DNA of 21,243 nt from Bifidobacterium breve (GCA_945907055.1 CAMDSG010000011.1:1-21243); one strand, 5' to 3'; positions 1 through 10,238 are shown, counted from the stretch's first letter. Made by a program: numbers and translations. The notes: a model not told the origin generated them from the sequence alone.

Positions 1-1775
<1,775 letters not shown>

Positions 1776-1781
1776 TTGAGA

Positions 1782-1787
1782 CCACCT
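1782..1787 (-). promoter_or_regulatory. ribosome binding site of clpC
   Basis: On the minus strand AGGTGG lies six bases before the GTG start at 1775. It fixes this GTG as the start because the conserved ClpC N-terminus begins exactly there. Confidence 0.75.
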
Positions 1788-1822
1788 CTCGTGGCTTTTA
1801 TGGATCTGACTATGAAGTCTGG

Positions 1823-1934
1823 CTCGCTGTAATCGTCTCGCTGTAATTGTCTCGGTATAACTGTCTTGCTGTAATCGTCTCGCTGTAATCGTCTCGGTAT
1901 AACTGTCTCGGTATAACTGTCTTGCTGAAACGCT
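1823..1934. repeat. 14-bp tandem repeat array, eight copies, upstream of clpC
   Basis: Eight head-to-tail 14-bp units start at 1823, 1837, 1851, 1865, 1879, 1893, 1907 and 1921. Two unit types occur: CTCGCTGTAATCGT (B) and CTCGGTATAACTGT (A). The order is B B A B B A A B; the unit at 1865 and the last unit begin CTTG, and the last is degenerate (CTTGCTGAAACGCT). The blocks 1823-1864 and 1865-1906 are two near-identical 42-bp B-B-A blocks (two differences), so there is a higher-order period of 42 bp. The array ends 47 bp before the clpC start. It is either an array of regulator sites or a slippage-prone minisatellite; the sequence alone does not decide. Confidence 0.93.
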
Positions 1935-2140
1935 ATAACTGGTGATCGCACTCTTGAGTCTCTTAATCCCCAAGCCTGCCCCGGCTATTGGACCGGACCC
2001 GCATTGTATCGGCCAAGAATGCCATTCCCTTAGGGTCACACCCGAAGTGCATGCATTTTTTCGATGTAGGTAATACGTCACAGCGCACTGATTTGTTCCC
2101 GAGCCCGGTTGGAGAGGATCCGCCGAGGGCCGTAGCCTGT

Positions 2141-3142
2141 ATGAACATGTCACCCCTTGAGGCGCTCGGCCTCCCCGAACTCCCCGCCGATCTCATTCGC
2201 GTTGAGGAGGCGCTGCGGTCCTCGGTAGCCCACTCGGACCCATTTCTCGCAGACGTTGCTGGGCATTTAGTCGCAGCCGGAGGCAAACGGCTTCGCCCCG
2301 CTCTGACAATCTGCTCGGCCTACGCATCTCTCGGCGTTAGCGGCAGCAAACACTCAGAGCGCTCCGCGAGTACAGCCGCCATCGCTGGTGGTTGCTCGGT
2401 TGAGTTGGTCCACATTGGCTCCCTCTACCACGACGATGTAATCGACGAGGCCAAGACTCGCCGAGGCGTTGAGAGCGTCAATTCGCGTTGGTCCAACATC
2501 GTGGCGATTCTTGCTGGCGACTTCTTATTAGCGAGAGCGTCAGAGATTGCGGCGTCACTCGGTGCCGACGTCGCGTCATTACTTGCAACAACAATCACTG
2601 AGCTCTGCAGAGGGCAGATACTCGAACTCCAGCACACCTTCGATGCAGATCACGATCGAGATGCCTATCTATCCGCAATTGCAGGTAAGACCGCATCACT
2701 ATTCGGGACATCGTGCCGCATCGGCGGGATGGTCTCTGATGTCGACGAATCTACGCTTGACGCTCTGACCGCGTTTGGGGAGCACCTCGGAATGTGCTTC
2801 CAAATCGTCGACGATATTCTCGACCTGACCGCTGACACTGAGACTCTCGGTAAGCCTGCTGGCAACGACATCATGGAGGGCGTCTACACGCTCCCGGTTA
2901 TCTGCGCTCGAGAGCAATCACCTGAGCTGCGATCAATGCTCGGTGAGAAAGTTACGCAGCATGAGGCAGATGCAATTCGTGACCTAGTGCGCAAGAGCGA
3001 TGGGATACAGATTGCTCGCGAGTTCGCTAACTCAGAGGCCGAGCAGGCCAAAGAGGCTCTTGCAAAGGCGGAGGCTCTCGACCCAGAAATTATTAGTGGT
3101 ATGTGCCGACTCGTGGAGACACTGATAGTTCGCAGCACCTGA
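2141..3142 (+). CDS. long-chain polyprenyl diphosphate synthase (IspB/GrcC family)
   Basis: All-trans polyprenyl diphosphate synthase that extends an allylic diphosphate with isopentenyl diphosphate, probably for the menaquinone side chain (inference: the usual role of this family in actinobacteria). Visible marks in the 333-aa form are GGKRLRP (47-53), the first Asp-rich motif DDVID (98-102), GDFLLARA, the second Asp-rich motif DDILD (223-227) and GKPAGNDIMEG. Small residues (Gly93, Ser94) four and five positions before the first motif fit a long-chain product. I chose ATG 2141 because family similarity begins with the following residues; a second ATG is at 2147 and a TTG-started extension to 1988 adds 51 residues that look random. 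The Shine-Dalgarno sequence is weak (GAGGG, 11 bases upstream). The gene stands alone and is convergent with lysS, 23 bp away. Confidence 0.92.
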   Translation: MNMSPLEALGLPELPADLIRVEEALRSSVAHSDPFLADVAGHLVAAGGKRLRPALTICSAYASLGVSGSKHSERSASTAAIAGGCSVELVHIGSLYHDDVIDEAKTRRGVESVNSRWSNIVAILAGDFLLARASEIAASLGADVASLLATTITELCRGQILELQHTFDADHDRDAYLSAIAGKTASLFGTSCRIGGMVSDVDESTLDALTAFGEHLGMCFQIVDDILDLTADTETLGKPAGNDIMEGVYTLPVICAREQSPELRSMLGEKVTQHEADAIRDLVRKSDGIQIAREFANSEAEQAKEALAKAEALDPEIISGMCRLVETLIVRST

Positions 3143-3165
3143 GGAGAGAGACTCAACACACAGCC

Positions 3166-4713
3166 CTAACTATTAGGCGTGATCTCGCTCTCTGCTTCTT
3201 CCACAGCTAGTGCTCTGATTACCTCTGGCCTCTCAGGGCGCGCCTGAGGAAACAGTATTACCTCGCGAATCGAGGTGACCCCTGCGATGAGCATCACTAA
3301 CCGGTCGATCCCGATACCGAGACCGCCGGTCGGCGGGAGTCCATATTCAATGGCCCGCAAATAATCTTCATCCACTCCGTGCGCCTCTGCATCGCCATCT
3401 GCTTGGAGCTGCGCCTGTGCTTCAAATCGCTCACGCTGATCAACTGGATCGTTCAACTCACTAAAAGCATTGGCGAGTTCACGCCCGCCAATTATCGCCT
3501 CAAAGCGCTCCGTCAATGTGGGGTCATCTCGATGCACTCGGGCAAGGGGCGAGACCTCTCTTGGGTAATCAAGGACGAATACTGGGCCTACCAACCTGTG
3601 CTCGGTCGTCTTCTCGTAGATCTCGAGCATAAGTTTCCCTGATCCCCACGACTGCTCGTATGGCACCTCAAACTTGTCACAGAGAACACGTACTGCCTCA
3701 ACGGGCATACTTGGGTGCACGTCGACACCAGCATGCTCGATGATTGCATCGCGAAGCGTCAGGCGCCTCCAAGGCGGAGCTAACTGAAGCACCTCGCCAT
3801 CGTGAATAACTTGTGTTGTTCCGAGAGCAACCATCGCGCAGTGTGCAACCAACTCTTCGGTCAGGGTCATCATCTCGCCATAGTCAACAAATGCTTCGTA
3901 GAGTTCGAGCATCGTGAACTCTGGGTTGTGGCGAGTGGAGAGCCCCTCATTTCTAAATACCCTCCCCATCTCATAGACCTTGTCGAAGCCTGCGACGATT
4001 AGACGCTTTAGATGTAGTTCGAGGGCAATGCGGAGTACTAGATCCATGTCGAGAGCATTGTGGTGCGTCAGGAATGGTCGCGCCGCAGCACCGCCAGCCT
4101 GATCGTGGAGCACCGGGGTCTCGACCTCGATAAACCCGAGCGAGCCAAGGTAGTCACGGATGGCAGCCATTACCTTGAATCGAATCTCAAATACGCGACG
4201 CGCCTCTTCGTTGACAATTAGGTCGACATACCTCTGGCGGAAACGAGTATCGACATCCGAGAGCCCGTGCCACTTGTCGGGGAGAGGCCGCAGCGCCTTG
4301 GCGAGCAATTGGAAGGATCGCACCTTTACCGATAGCTCACCTTTGCGTGTTGTCATTACAACTCCCTCGACACCTACCCAGTCCCCTAGGTCAAGAGCGT
4401 CAAAGTCGTTATGTCCTTCAATTCCTATCTCGCCCTCAGAGACAAATAACTGCACCGCTCCAGAGCCATCGCGCACCGTTGCAAATGTGAGTTTGCCTTG
4501 GCGCCTCAGGAGCAATAGACGACCAGCTATGCGCACCACTTCATCGGTCTCAGTGCCGGCCTCAACGTCTGGAAACTTTTCGCGCAGGCCACCGATAGTG
4601 GTGCTGCGGTCAAAACGCACCGGATAGGGCTCAATTCCCGCGGCACGCATCCTCTCGACTTTTTCGAGGCGGCGCGTTCGTTCATCTGTTGGGCGTTCTG
4701 GAGTATCGGTCAC
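3166..4713 (-). CDS. lysS: lysyl-tRNA synthetase, class II
   Basis: Charges tRNA-Lys with lysine in the cytoplasm. The 515-aa product has an N-terminal OB-fold anticodon-binding domain (about 58-150) and a class II catalytic domain: motif 1 around FIEVETPVLH (194-203), motif 2 RVFRNEGLSTRHNPEFTMLE (251-270) and motif 3 GLGIGIDRLVML (about 464-475). Having both the OB fold and this length separates it from the shorter EpmA/GenX proteins. The start is GTG at 4711-4713; it overlaps the coaX stop as GTGA and has GGGAGAG upstream. A GTG/ATG extension upstream to 4758 would run inside coaX and adds no conserved sequence. It is the last gene of the long cofactor operon, in the same place as in Mycobacterium (coaX, then lysS, then clpC). 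Confidence 0.97.
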   Translation of the reverse strand: MTDTPERPTDERTRRLEKVERMRAAGIEPYPVRFDRSTTIGGLREKFPDVEAGTETDEVVRIAGRLLLLRRQGKLTFATVRDGSGAVQLFVSEGEIGIEGHNDFDALDLGDWVGVEGVVMTTRKGELSVKVRSFQLLAKALRPLPDKWHGLSDVDTRFRQRYVDLIVNEEARRVFEIRFKVMAAIRDYLGSLGFIEVETPVLHDQAGGAAARPFLTHHNALDMDLVLRIALELHLKRLIVAGFDKVYEMGRVFRNEGLSTRHNPEFTMLELYEAFVDYGEMMTLTEELVAHCAMVALGTTQVIHDGEVLQLAPPWRRLTLRDAIIEHAGVDVHPSMPVEAVRVLCDKFEVPYEQSWGSGKLMLEIYEKTTEHRLVGPVFVLDYPREVSPLARVHRDDPTLTERFEAIIGGRELANAFSELNDPVDQRERFEAQAQLQADGDAEAHGVDEDYLRAIEYGLPPTGGLGIGIDRLVMLIAGVTSIREVILFPQARPERPEVIRALAVEEAESEITPNS

Positions 4714-5474
4714 TGGTTTCTCTCCCACACAATGCGTAGACCCTCGAGGGTGAGCCACGGCTCGAAGTGCTCAATGGTTCTCGAGTACGGAACCATAAGC
4801 TCGGCCAATCCACCTGTTGCGATGACTGTACATTTCCCTAACTCTGCTTGGAAACGCTCGACCATCGAATCGACCTGACCGCTAAATCCATAGATAGCGC
4901 CGGACTGAATCGACTCCACCGTGGTCTTACCAATCACATTTCTAGGCGCAACGAGTTCGACTCTGCGGAGGGCAGCGGCGCGCCCAAATAATGCATCCAA
5001 CGAGATCTCTATCCCCGGAAGAATCGCACCACCGAGATACTCACCTTTTTCGCTAATGGCCTCAATGGTGTTGGCGGTTCCAAAATCCACAACGACTGTC
5101 GGTCCGCCATATTTTTCATATGCTGCGACCGCGTCTGCGATGCGATCTGGCCCAACTTCCTTCGGGTTGTCATAGAGGATCGGCATTCCGGTTCGGACTC
5201 CGGGCTCAATAACTAGGGCCTCAAAGCCAAAGTACCTGCGGGTCATATCACGAAGCGACGCAGTGATCCGAGGCACCCCAGAGCAGATCGCAACTCCGGT
5301 AATTTCGTCATCAAACGAAAACCCGTGGAACCCAAGGAACTGCTGAATCATCAATGCGAGCTCGTCGGAGGTCCGCTCCGCTGCAGTTGCGATGCGCCAA
5401 TGGTCAGCGAGGGTCTCCCCATCAAAGAGCCCAATAACAGTCTGTGTGTTTCCAGTATCGATTGCTAGAAGCAT
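4710..5474 (-). CDS. coaX: type III pantothenate kinase
   Basis: Phosphorylates pantothenate, the first committed step to coenzyme A. The 254-aa protein has the ASKHA-fold signatures of CoaX: N-terminal DTGNT (6-10) for phosphate binding, the GPDR segment (108-111), DFGTANT (130-136), and GGAILPG (148-154). Type III kinases normally need a monovalent cation and are not feedback-inhibited by CoA (family knowledge). The ATG start directly abuts the nadC stop (TAAATG), and the gene's own stop overlaps the lysS start (GTGA), so it is embedded in the operon and probably translationally coupled. panC lies upstream in the same run; panD and panB are not in the window. Confidence 0.96.
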   Translation of the reverse strand: MLLAIDTGNTQTVIGLFDGETLADHWRIATAAERTSDELALMIQQFLGFHGFSFDDEITGVAICSGVPRITASLRDMTRRYFGFEALVIEPGVRTGMPILYDNPKEVGPDRIADAVAAYEKYGGPTVVVDFGTANTIEAISEKGEYLGGAILPGIEISLDALFGRAAALRRVELVAPRNVIGKTTVESIQSGAIYGFSGQVDSMVERFQAELGKCTVIATGGLAELMVPYSRTIEHFEPWLTLEGLRIVWERNQ

Positions 5475-6317
5475 TTAATCGAGGTCCAGTCCTATATCGA
5501 CCGCTGGGGCCGAGTGCGTAATTGCGCCTACCGATATAAATGTTGCACCTGCCGACGCATAGTCGCCGACAGTATCTATAGAGACTCCGCCAGATACCTC
5601 TAGTTGAACCTCCGGCCCCGCAATCTCGCGAGCCTCTCGAACCATCTCAGGAGTCATGTTGTCGAGGAGAATGAGATCAGCGCCTACCTCAATCGCCTCT
5701 CGCATTTGGTCGAGTGTGTCGCACTCAACCTCGACGATTCTCCCTGGCCAATGAGCTTTCGCCCTGCGCACTGCAGAGGTGAGGTCATAGTGAACAAGGT
5801 GGTTGTCCTTAATTAGAACCGCATCTGAGAGGCACTCCCGGTGGTTAAACCCACCACCGGCGCGCACCGCGGCCTTCTCCAGAGCGCGTAGCCCCGGGAG
5901 CGTCTTTCTCGTATCGCGTATCTGGGCCTTGCCGTCTGCGCTCCTCACGTAACGCCGAGTAAGGGTTGCAACTCCGGAGCAGTGCTGGAGGAGATTTAAG
6001 GCAGTGCGCTCTGCCGAGAGAATTGATCGAAGCGAGCCGCTAACTAAGCCAAACGCGACACCGGGCAGAACATCTGCTCCATCAGGTGATGTCCATGCAA
6101 TTACTAGGTCAGAGTCGACCTGACGAAAGACTTCACTAGCAGCCGCTGTGCCAGCAAGTACTGCATCTGCACGCGATACGAATCTCCCCGTTCCGTATGC
6201 GTCCTCAGGGATCACAGCCAGCGAGGTGAGGTCTCCAAGGAGCCCGAAGTCTTCTCGAAGAGCAAGCGCTACAACCTCGCGGAGTATTCCTGCGGGTGGA
6301 TCAAAATCTGTTGTCAC
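5475..6317 (-). CDS. nadC: nicotinate-nucleotide pyrophosphorylase (quinolinate phosphoribosyltransferase, carboxylating)
   Basis: Converts quinolinate and PRPP to nicotinate mononucleotide, CO2 and pyrophosphate in de novo NAD synthesis. The 280-aa product shows the family motifs ERTALNLLQHCSGVAT (103-118), RDTRKT (134-139), EKAAVRAGGG (147-156) with FNHR, and KDNH (170-173), followed by the beta-barrel repeats EVECD, ILLDN and EVSGG. The start is GTG at 6315-6317; it overlaps the nadB stop (GTGA), and its GGAGGT ribosome site lies inside the last nadB codons, so the two are translationally coupled. nadA (quinolinate synthase) is not in the window. Confidence 0.97.
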   Translation of the reverse strand: MTTDFDPPAGILREVVALALREDFGLLGDLTSLAVIPEDAYGTGRFVSRADAVLAGTAAASEVFRQVDSDLVIAWTSPDGADVLPGVAFGLVSGSLRSILSAERTALNLLQHCSGVATLTRRYVRSADGKAQIRDTRKTLPGLRALEKAAVRAGGGFNHRECLSDAVLIKDNHLVHYDLTSAVRRAKAHWPGRIVEVECDTLDQMREAIEVGADLILLDNMTPEMVREAREIAGPEVQLEVSGGVSIDTVGDYASAGATFISVGAITHSAPAVDIGLDLD

Positions 6318-7960
6318 ACGACCTCCGTTGAGAGTCTCTTCGAATCCGTAAGTAGAACATCTCCGGGAGACTGCGAGTGGGTTACCAGCGGAACAAAACT
6401 CGTCTCGGCTCCATTTAGATGGATAAATCTCCCAAGTAGAGCCGTGCTCTGTTCTGTGAAATCAAGTCGGGTATGGGTGCCACGAGACTCCTCTCTTCGA
6501 AGTGCTGCCGCCACAAGCGTGCGCGCCACCGTCACAAGATTATTGAGCTCGTACTGCGCTGGAGTCTCTGCAGGCAGGCTGCGTGGGAGCACATCAAGGA
6601 CTCCGGTGAGGCTCCCGGCATCGCGTAAAACGCCTGCACCAAAAGTCATTGCACGCTGCAGGGACCCAAGAGTTATCGACCCGACCACAGAGGAGGCATT
6701 TACCCGCATAGCGGCAGCGTTTGGGTTCTGCCTCGAGACTGCAGATAGAACGCTTCGCAGAACTCCCGTGGCGAGCGGCTCCCGCCTTCCATCAAGAATT
6801 GCCTCAACTGCTCGTGGCGCGAATACCAGACCATCAAGAAGGGAGTTCGAGGCGAGGCGATTGGCTCCGTGTACCCCGGAACATGCCACCTCTCCGCATG
6901 CCCATAGACCCGGCAGTGTTGTTGCACCGTCGAGGTCGGTACAGATTCCACCCGAGAGATAATGCGCAGCGGGGGCTACAGGCAACAGATCGCTCTCGGG
7001 ATCGAGCCCCGCAGCGTGGGCAGCTCTAGCGACTGTTGGAAAACGCTGAGCAAAGTCGCTAATCGCAGTTGCGTCTAAGAACAAGTGCGCAAGGTTGCGT
7101 GCAACTAGGCGTCTAGTAATAGCGCGCGCAACTACATCGCGAGGGGCTAGGTCGCCGAGTGGGTGCTCCGCCTGCATAAAGGCCTCCCCATTCTCGTCGC
7201 GAAGAACTGCTCCCTCTCCGCGCAATGCTTCACTCAACAAAGGTCTAGGCATCAGAGCTACATCGAGTGCCGTCGGGTGGAACTGCATGAATTCGATATC
7301 CGCTATGGCTGCACCGGCTCGATAAGCCATTGCGATTCCGTCGCCAGTCGAGACTGGCGGATTCGTCGTCACAGCAAAGAGTTGCCCTGCTCCACCAGTA
7401 GCAAGCAGAACATTTCGTGCACGCACGTCCTGAAGCGTCCCATCGGGTGCAATTGCGGTAACCCCTACAACTGCTCCACCCTCCAGAATGAGATCAACTG
7501 TGAACCAACGCTCGCGTGCCTCGATACCAGGGTGATCGTCCAAGGCTGCAACTAGTGCTCGCTCGATCTCAGCACCGGTTGCGTCTCCCCCGGCATGCAC
7601 GACTCGTGCAAGAGAATGCCCCCCCTCTCGTGCTAGTTCAAGTTCGCCGTCTATCGCTGCACGATCGAACTCAGCGCCGAGCGCCATGAGATCTCGAACG
7701 CGGCGCGGACCTTCGCGCACTAAGACGTCGACTGCCTCGATGTCGCAGAGGCCACCACCGGCATCGAGGGTGTCAGCACGATGGAGCGCTGGCGAGTCAG
7801 GCTCGGAGAGCGCTGCCGCTACACCCCCCTGTGCGTAGTTCGTTGCGGTATTTGAGAGGGCGCCCTTAGTAAGCACCGTTACCTTTAGCCCTGCATCCGC
7901 TGCGCGTATTGCAGCAGAGAGCCCCGCTATACCGCTGCCGAGGACTAGGAGATCAAGCAT
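6314..7960 (-). CDS. nadB: L-aspartate oxidase
   Basis: FAD enzyme that oxidises L-aspartate to iminoaspartate, the first step of de novo NAD synthesis. The 548-aa protein begins with the FAD dinucleotide fold LVLGSGIAGLSAA (5-17), then NYAQGGVAAA (41-50), EFMQFHPTA (223-231), AHYLSGGI (332-339) and the substrate/flavin segment HGANRLASNSLL (364-375). A helical C-terminal domain with YELNNLV and RREESRGTHTR separates it from close paralogues such as SdhA; RREESRG is shared with them, but no SdhB partner is nearby and nadC follows at once. The ATG start is nine bases after the panC stop. Confidence 0.96.
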   Translation of the reverse strand: MLDLLVLGSGIAGLSAAIRAADAGLKVTVLTKGALSNTATNYAQGGVAAALSEPDSPALHRADTLDAGGGLCDIEAVDVLVREGPRRVRDLMALGAEFDRAAIDGELELAREGGHSLARVVHAGGDATGAEIERALVAALDDHPGIEARERWFTVDLILEGGAVVGVTAIAPDGTLQDVRARNVLLATGGAGQLFAVTTNPPVSTGDGIAMAYRAGAAIADIEFMQFHPTALDVALMPRPLLSEALRGEGAVLRDENGEAFMQAEHPLGDLAPRDVVARAITRRLVARNLAHLFLDATAISDFAQRFPTVARAAHAAGLDPESDLLPVAPAAHYLSGGICTDLDGATTLPGLWACGEVACSGVHGANRLASNSLLDGLVFAPRAVEAILDGRREPLATGVLRSVLSAVSRQNPNAAAMRVNASSVVGSITLGSLQRAMTFGAGVLRDAGSLTGVLDVLPRSLPAETPAQYELNNLVTVARTLVAAALRREESRGTHTRLDFTEQSTALLGRFIHLNGAETSFVPLVTHSQSPGDVLLTDSKRLSTEVV

Positions 7961-7969
7961 TTCGTCAGC

Positions 7970-8887
7970 CTACGACCGCACGAAGGGAAGGCCGTCACGC
8001 AGCGCTCCGAGATCGGCTAGCAATTTGCCACTGGGGTCGAGGGTAAAAGAGACGTTGTCGATTAGGCGAGCGGCGCCAACACGAGCTGCGACAGCCGCAA
8101 CATACTCACGACCAACCTCAATATTCTCCGTGATGGTGAGGTCGTCACCGGTTAAGACCTCGGCATAGTCAATCGTTACCCCCTGAGAGCTACCAAGAGA
8201 CTGGACCAGGTCAGACTCAATTTGGAGCCGATTACGTTCTCCGGCGCCTATCGAGTCAACTAGCGCAAAGAGTGACCGGGAGAGCGCAAGTGCATTCTGG
8301 CGGGCAGGCACATCTAAGTAGGTGTTGCGGCTTGACATTGCAAGGCCATCGTCTTCACGCACTGTCGGGCACTCAACCACATTCACCGGCAGGCTCAAAT
8401 CGCGGACGAGGCGCTTCACTACAGCGACCTGCTGATAGTCCTTCTTCCCAAAGAAGGCGTCGCATGGACCAACCATTCCAAAGAGCTTCGCTACCACGGT
8501 TGCGACTCCAGCAAAGTGTGTAGGCCTCGAGGCTCCACAGAGCCTGTCGGTTAGGCCCGTAACTGTCACCACTGTCCGCATTGGCACCGGGTACATCTCT
8601 TCAACACTTGGATGGAAAACAATCTCAACACCCTCCGCGGTGCAGGCTTCGATATCGCTCTCGAGATCACGTGGATAGCCTGCGAGGTCTTCGTTGGCTC
8701 CAAACTGGAGCGGGTTCACGAAGATAGATACCACTACTAGATCGCAGGCACTCCTTGCCTGAGCCATCAGTGCGCTGTGTCCAGCGTGAAGGAAGCCCAT
8801 CGTTGGAACAAACCCGATGGATCTCCCGTCGCGACGCGCAGCCTCGAGGGTTCGGCTCAGTTCGTCAACGTGGCTAATTATTCTCAA
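7970..8887 (-). CDS. panC: pantothenate synthetase (pantoate-beta-alanine ligase)
   Basis: Condenses pantoate and beta-alanine with ATP to give pantothenate. The 305-aa product has the HIGH-like nucleotide site PTMGFLHAGH (28-37), VSIFVNPLQFG (53-63), FFGKKDYQQ (145-153) and the KMSKS-equivalent GLAMSSRN (181-188). The start is TTG at 8885-8887, which overlaps the stop of the upstream DUF2520 gene (TTGA) and has GAGGAG upstream; the N-terminus LRIISHVDEL fits the family. In Mycobacterium panD follows panC directly; here nadB and nadC follow instead. Confidence 0.97.
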   Translation of the reverse strand: MRIISHVDELSRTLEAARRDGRSIGFVPTMGFLHAGHSALMAQARSACDLVVVSIFVNPLQFGANEDLAGYPRDLESDIEACTAEGVEIVFHPSVEEMYPVPMRTVVTVTGLTDRLCGASRPTHFAGVATVVAKLFGMVGPCDAFFGKKDYQQVAVVKRLVRDLSLPVNVVECPTVREDDGLAMSSRNTYLDVPARQNALALSRSLFALVDSIGAGERNRLQIESDLVQSLGSSQGVTIDYAEVLTGDDLTITENIEVGREYVAAVAARVGAARLIDNVSFTLDPSGKLLADLGALRDGLPFVRS

Positions 8888-9693
8888 GAGAGCATCTCCT
8901 CAAGTGCAGCATCATCCCGGCCAGAGAGACGAAGCGCATCGCGCGCCAAAGCCTTGTATACCGCTACCTCTGATGGATCCATAACTCTGAGATGCGCCTC
9001 AATCGTTTCAGTGTCTCCGCGAGACACCGGGCCCGTGAGCGCACTTGCAGGGCCACTAATAAAAGCCGCTTCAATTGATGCACGAGAAAGAGGAGCGAAT
9101 GCTTCAAACGGAACGCCCGCAGAACTCGCCAATCGCTCAACCTGCCCCATTAGGGCGACAAGATGGTTCGAAGCAACAACCGCCGCAGCGTGATATGCCG
9201 AGCGGTTTGCAGGCAATACGGAGAACGGCGTCAGACCAATTTCGCGTGCTAATTCCTCAATCTCTTGCGGACCCTCAACAGCACAGAACGCACCCTGAAC
9301 TTTTTCGAAGGCAGTATCGTCAGAGAGTGTCTGGAGAGGATGCAGAGAACCGAGCACTAGGTCTGGGCGAGTCGATCGCACTCCCTCCAAGGCTTCAATC
9401 CCAGTCGCACCCGCGAGGTGGATCAGAAGCGCGCCATGCTCTGCTCGCTCAGCAACGATCAGGGCGGTCTCACTAATTACAGCATCGGGCGTCGAGATGA
9501 TTATTAAGTCGACTCCGATCCCAACATCTGCTGCACTGCAGGCCGCTGCCCCCAGCTTCTCTGCCAATGGCTGCGCATGCTCGATAGAACGACCAGCAAC
9601 GCGCGAAATTACCCAGCCCTTATTGGCGAGTGCCTTTGCAATTGCGGTGCCTGCGCGGCCTGGGCCGATGATGGAGAGTCTGCGTTGATTCAA
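8884..9693 (-). CDS. Rossmann-fold DUF2520 protein, possible ketopantoate reductase-like oxidoreductase
   Basis: The product has an N-terminal NAD(P)-binding Rossmann domain (LSIIGPGRAGTAIAKAL, with GxGxxG at about 10-15, then STPD) and an all-helical C-terminal half with NRSAYHAAAVVASNHLVAL, typical of the DUF2520 family (like Rv3603c, which sits beside panC in M. tuberculosis). The 6PGDH/ketopantoate-reductase-like architecture and the TTGA overlap with panC suggest a job in pantoate supply, but this is inference. I chose TTG 9691-9693 because GGAG lies six bases upstream and the Rossmann strand begins six residues later; a longer form from TTG 9738 or ATG 9729 is possible, though neither has a ribosome site. 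A 74-bp gap separates it from folK. Confidence 0.85.
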   Translation of the reverse strand: MNQRRLSIIGPGRAGTAIAKALANKGWVISRVAGRSIEHAQPLAEKLGAAACSAADVGIGVDLIIISTPDAVISETALIVAERAEHGALLIHLAGATGIEALEGVRSTRPDLVLGSLHPLQTLSDDTAFEKVQGAFCAVEGPQEIEELAREIGLTPFSVLPANRSAYHAAAVVASNHLVALMGQVERLASSAGVPFEAFAPLSRASIEAAFISGPASALTGPVSRGDTETIEAHLRVMDPSEVAVYKALARDALRLSGRDDAALEEMLS

Positions 9694-9767
9694 AGTGGGC
9701 TCCAGCCCCTCAAGGGGTGCCGGTCTCATTTCAGTCAAGTGGCTAAAAAATTATTGGATGCCTTTAA

Positions 9768-10238
9768 TTACTTCAAGACTAAGGCTACCGGTATGCGCCG
9801 CACACCTGTCCACCCGCCCGCTGGGGCATCCGCCAATTCGGGGGCAATCTCACTAAGGGGTGCGAGAACAAATGCCCGTTCCCACATGCGAGGGTGAGGT
9901 ACTTCAAGGTCCGGCGTACTTACTAACTCATCGCCATAGAGCAACAAGTCAACATCGAGGGTCCGCGGCCCCCAGTGCTCCTTGCGCTCACGGCGAGCCT
10001 GCACCTCGAGACTCTGAGCAATAGCGAGGATCTCGTGCGGGGAGGCCTCGGTCTCGATAGAGAGCACCGCATTTAGAAAGTCATCTTGGACAGGCCCACC
10101 AACAGGGTCGGTCTCATACACAGATGAAATAGCGATGAGGTCAACGCGGATATCGTCAGCGAGAGCATCTAATGCCATCTGCAAGTGCGCTAGCCGGTCA
10201 CCGAGATTGGAGCCAAGCGCGAGGTACGCGCGTGTCAT
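9768..10238 (-). CDS. folK: 2-amino-4-hydroxy-6-hydroxymethyldihydropteridine diphosphokinase
   Basis: Transfers pyrophosphate from ATP to 6-hydroxymethyl-7,8-dihydropterin, which activates it for FolP. The 156-aa product has the family's N-terminal YLALGSNLGDR (5-15), the SSVYETDPVG segment (38-47) and the signature RERKEHWGPRTLDVDLLLYG (83-102), with the two Asp residues that hold the magnesium ions. The ATG start overlaps the folB stop by one base (TAATG). Length and motif set are normal for the single-domain enzyme, so it is not a FolKP or FolBK fusion. Confidence 0.97.
   Translation of the reverse strand: MTRAYLALGSNLGDRLAHLQMALDALADDIRVDLIAISSVYETDPVGGPVQDDFLNAVLSIETEASPHEILAIAQSLEVQARRERKEHWGPRTLDVDLLLYGDELVSTPDLEVPHPRMWERAFVLAPLSEIAPELADAPAGGWTGVRRIPVALVLK

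Larger units (their letters stand above)
1776..2140. other. 365-bp intergenic region between divergent clpC and polyprenyl synthase genes
   Basis: No convincing gene is present. It holds the clpC ribosome binding site, the 14-bp repeat array at 1823-1934, and about 200 bp of unique sequence before the polyprenyl synthase start. Both genes must have promoters here, but I could not pick a well-spaced -35/-10 pair on either strand. Frames that cross the region (a TTG-started extension of the synthase from 1988, and a repeat-encoded peptide on the minus strand) do not look like protein families. Confidence 0.7.

Noticed and set aside
1953..1974. CTTGAGT half-site resembling an HspR (HAIR) operator upstream of clpC
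   Set aside because: The second half-site is only 5 of 7 (CCCCAAG) and the spacing is off by one; not enough to call.
1988..2140. TTG-started 51-residue extension of the polyprenyl synthase
   Set aside because: The residues look random and the family's conserved start matches ATG 2141.
4160..4627. 155-aa plus-strand frame inside lysS
   Set aside because: Antisense shadow of a well-conserved lysS region; Ser/Arg-rich composition with no domain.
6444..6962. 172-aa plus-strand frame inside nadB
   Set aside because: Antisense to conserved L-aspartate oxidase motifs; no ribosome site or recognisable fold.
9700..9725. Inverted repeat CCCC-TTGA-GGGG before the DUF2520 gene
   Set aside because: Only a 4-bp stem and no T run; too weak for a terminator or riboswitch.
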